Shown here in pieces: positions 63,621-64,000 of a DNA stretch of 64,000 nucleotides. Source of the DNA: Bacillus sp. ISL-51. GTDB lineage: Bacteria; Bacillota; Bacilli; Bacillales; Bacillaceae. The notes below the pieces were generated by a model. That model ran no database searches. It was not told the origin of the DNA and was given only the letters and a program-made list of their open reading frames with translations. Both the position numbers and the translations under genes were made by a program. Numbering within the stretch: position 1 is the first letter of the stretch; the number at the start of each line of letters is the position of its first letter. The stretch spans positions 558,001 to 622,000 of the forward strand of contig NZ_JAGGQB010000005.1 of NCBI RefSeq assembly GCF_018613535.1, given 5' to 3'.

Positions 63621-64000
63621 TCAGTTTAATCCCCAGCGCCCTATCCCCGCCAGAACGGTTTCTTCCGCATGGCGGCCTGAGCCGCCGGCTGCCCAAGCCA
63701 CATGGCCGTCCGGCCGGATCAATACAGTGTGAACGTCCTGCCAATCGGCACGCATTTTAGAAAGGGAAGCCCGGACAGCCACCACTCTCACCGTATCAAT
63801 ATCGGCAGGTATGCTTTCTCTTAATGACAGCAGCACAAATGCGCCCTTCCGAAGAAAACCATACAGCCGGGCTGATCGGCCGTCGTGAAGAATAAGTTCC
63901 ATATCCGGCAGCCGTTTTCCGTTGAGGACATGCGGCGGCATATCAGAATCAGGTTCGTAATGCACATCAAGAGCAGATATTTTCCCTGCCATATATCGAT
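63621..64000 (-). CDS. C-terminal part of a class A flavin monooxygenase (aromatic hydroxylase type)
   Basis: About 126 residues are visible; the frame is open past the window edge, so the FAD-binding N-terminal domain is not seen. The visible part has the thioredoxin-like tail of PgaE/MhpA-type hydroxylases: GKRLPDMELILHDGRSARLYGFLRKGAFVLLSL, then DTVRVVAVRAS and TVLIRPDGHVAWAAGG, the VLVRPDG-VAW motif being diagnostic. The substrate is probably an aromatic or polyketide-like compound. The MarR gene is next downstream, about 90 bases away. Confidence 0.75.
   Translation of the reverse strand, partial: RYMAGKISALDVHYEPDSDMPPHVLNGKRLPDMELILHDGRSARLYGFLRKGAFVLLSLRESIPADIDTVRVVAVRASLSKMRADWQDVHTVLIRPDGHVAWAAGGSGRHAEETVLAGIGRWGLN

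Overview
The window is a stretch of ordinary Bacillus chromosome, most likely from the B. velezensis / B. amyloliquefaciens branch of the B. subtilis group. The evidence is long gene-for-gene collinearity with the B. subtilis fabHA-med-comZ ... arg-car ... yit/yis ... gerP ... sbcCD-addAB region (read here in reverse), near-identical small proteins (ComZ, YisL, GerPB, GerPD), and Bacillus-type signals: strong AGGAGG ribosome sites, GTG/TTG starts, a FapR box, a SAM riboswitch and a SigmaK promoter. I see no rRNA, tRNA, CRISPR array, prophage or insertion sequence. Family identities and comparisons with B. subtilis come from memory, not from a search.

Layout. 1-4511: the 5' part of fabHA behind a FapR-controlled promoter, then yjzB, comZ, med, yjaV, yjaU, yjzD and yjzC. 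4605-13983: the arginine/carbamoyl-phosphate operon argC-argJ-argB-argD-carA-carB-argF on the minus strand, with an AhrC-type operator at its promoter and a second AhrC-like site between argD and carA. 14183-21565: a frameshifted half-size MFS gene (yitZ), the lactone oxidase yitY, a Pmp3-type membrane peptide, yitW, yitV, yitU, two small genes including yizC, a lipoprotein form of the BsuPI protease inhibitor, yitT, yitS and a 40-residue orphan. 21611-25620: an accessory-looking block of a CYP152 fatty-acid hydroxylase, a chemoreceptor and an overlapping BMP-type binding lipoprotein. 25798-37887: yitL, yitK, SAM-riboswitch-controlled yitJ, yitI, yisY, yisX, yisT, iolX with its repressor degA/iolQ, yisR, yisQ and yisP.

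37975-48030: sporulation and cell-surface genes: asnO, yisN, the cell-wall protease wprA, yisL, yisK, the Spo0E-like phosphatase yisI, the SigmaK-driven gerPABCDEF operon for spore-coat permeability, and a decayed yisB HNH gene. 48043-59861: recombination and repair: sbcD-sbcC and addB-addA. 60005-64000: a DUF421 membrane protein, a ferritin-like / cysteine-rich pair (yhjR-yhjQ), an AbrB-family permease (yhjN), an apparently autoregulated MarR repressor and the end of a flavin monooxygenase.

Most of the window is conserved core and I do not see a convincing new multi-gene defence or biosynthetic system. The best leads are the overlapping chemoreceptor plus orphan BMP lipoprotein pair, the 19-bp perfect hairpin that forms the end of yisX but lacks a T-tract, the lipoprotein form of the supposedly intracellular BsuPI inhibitor, the structured non-coding stretch between yisI and gerPA, and two disrupted genes (yitZ, yisB).
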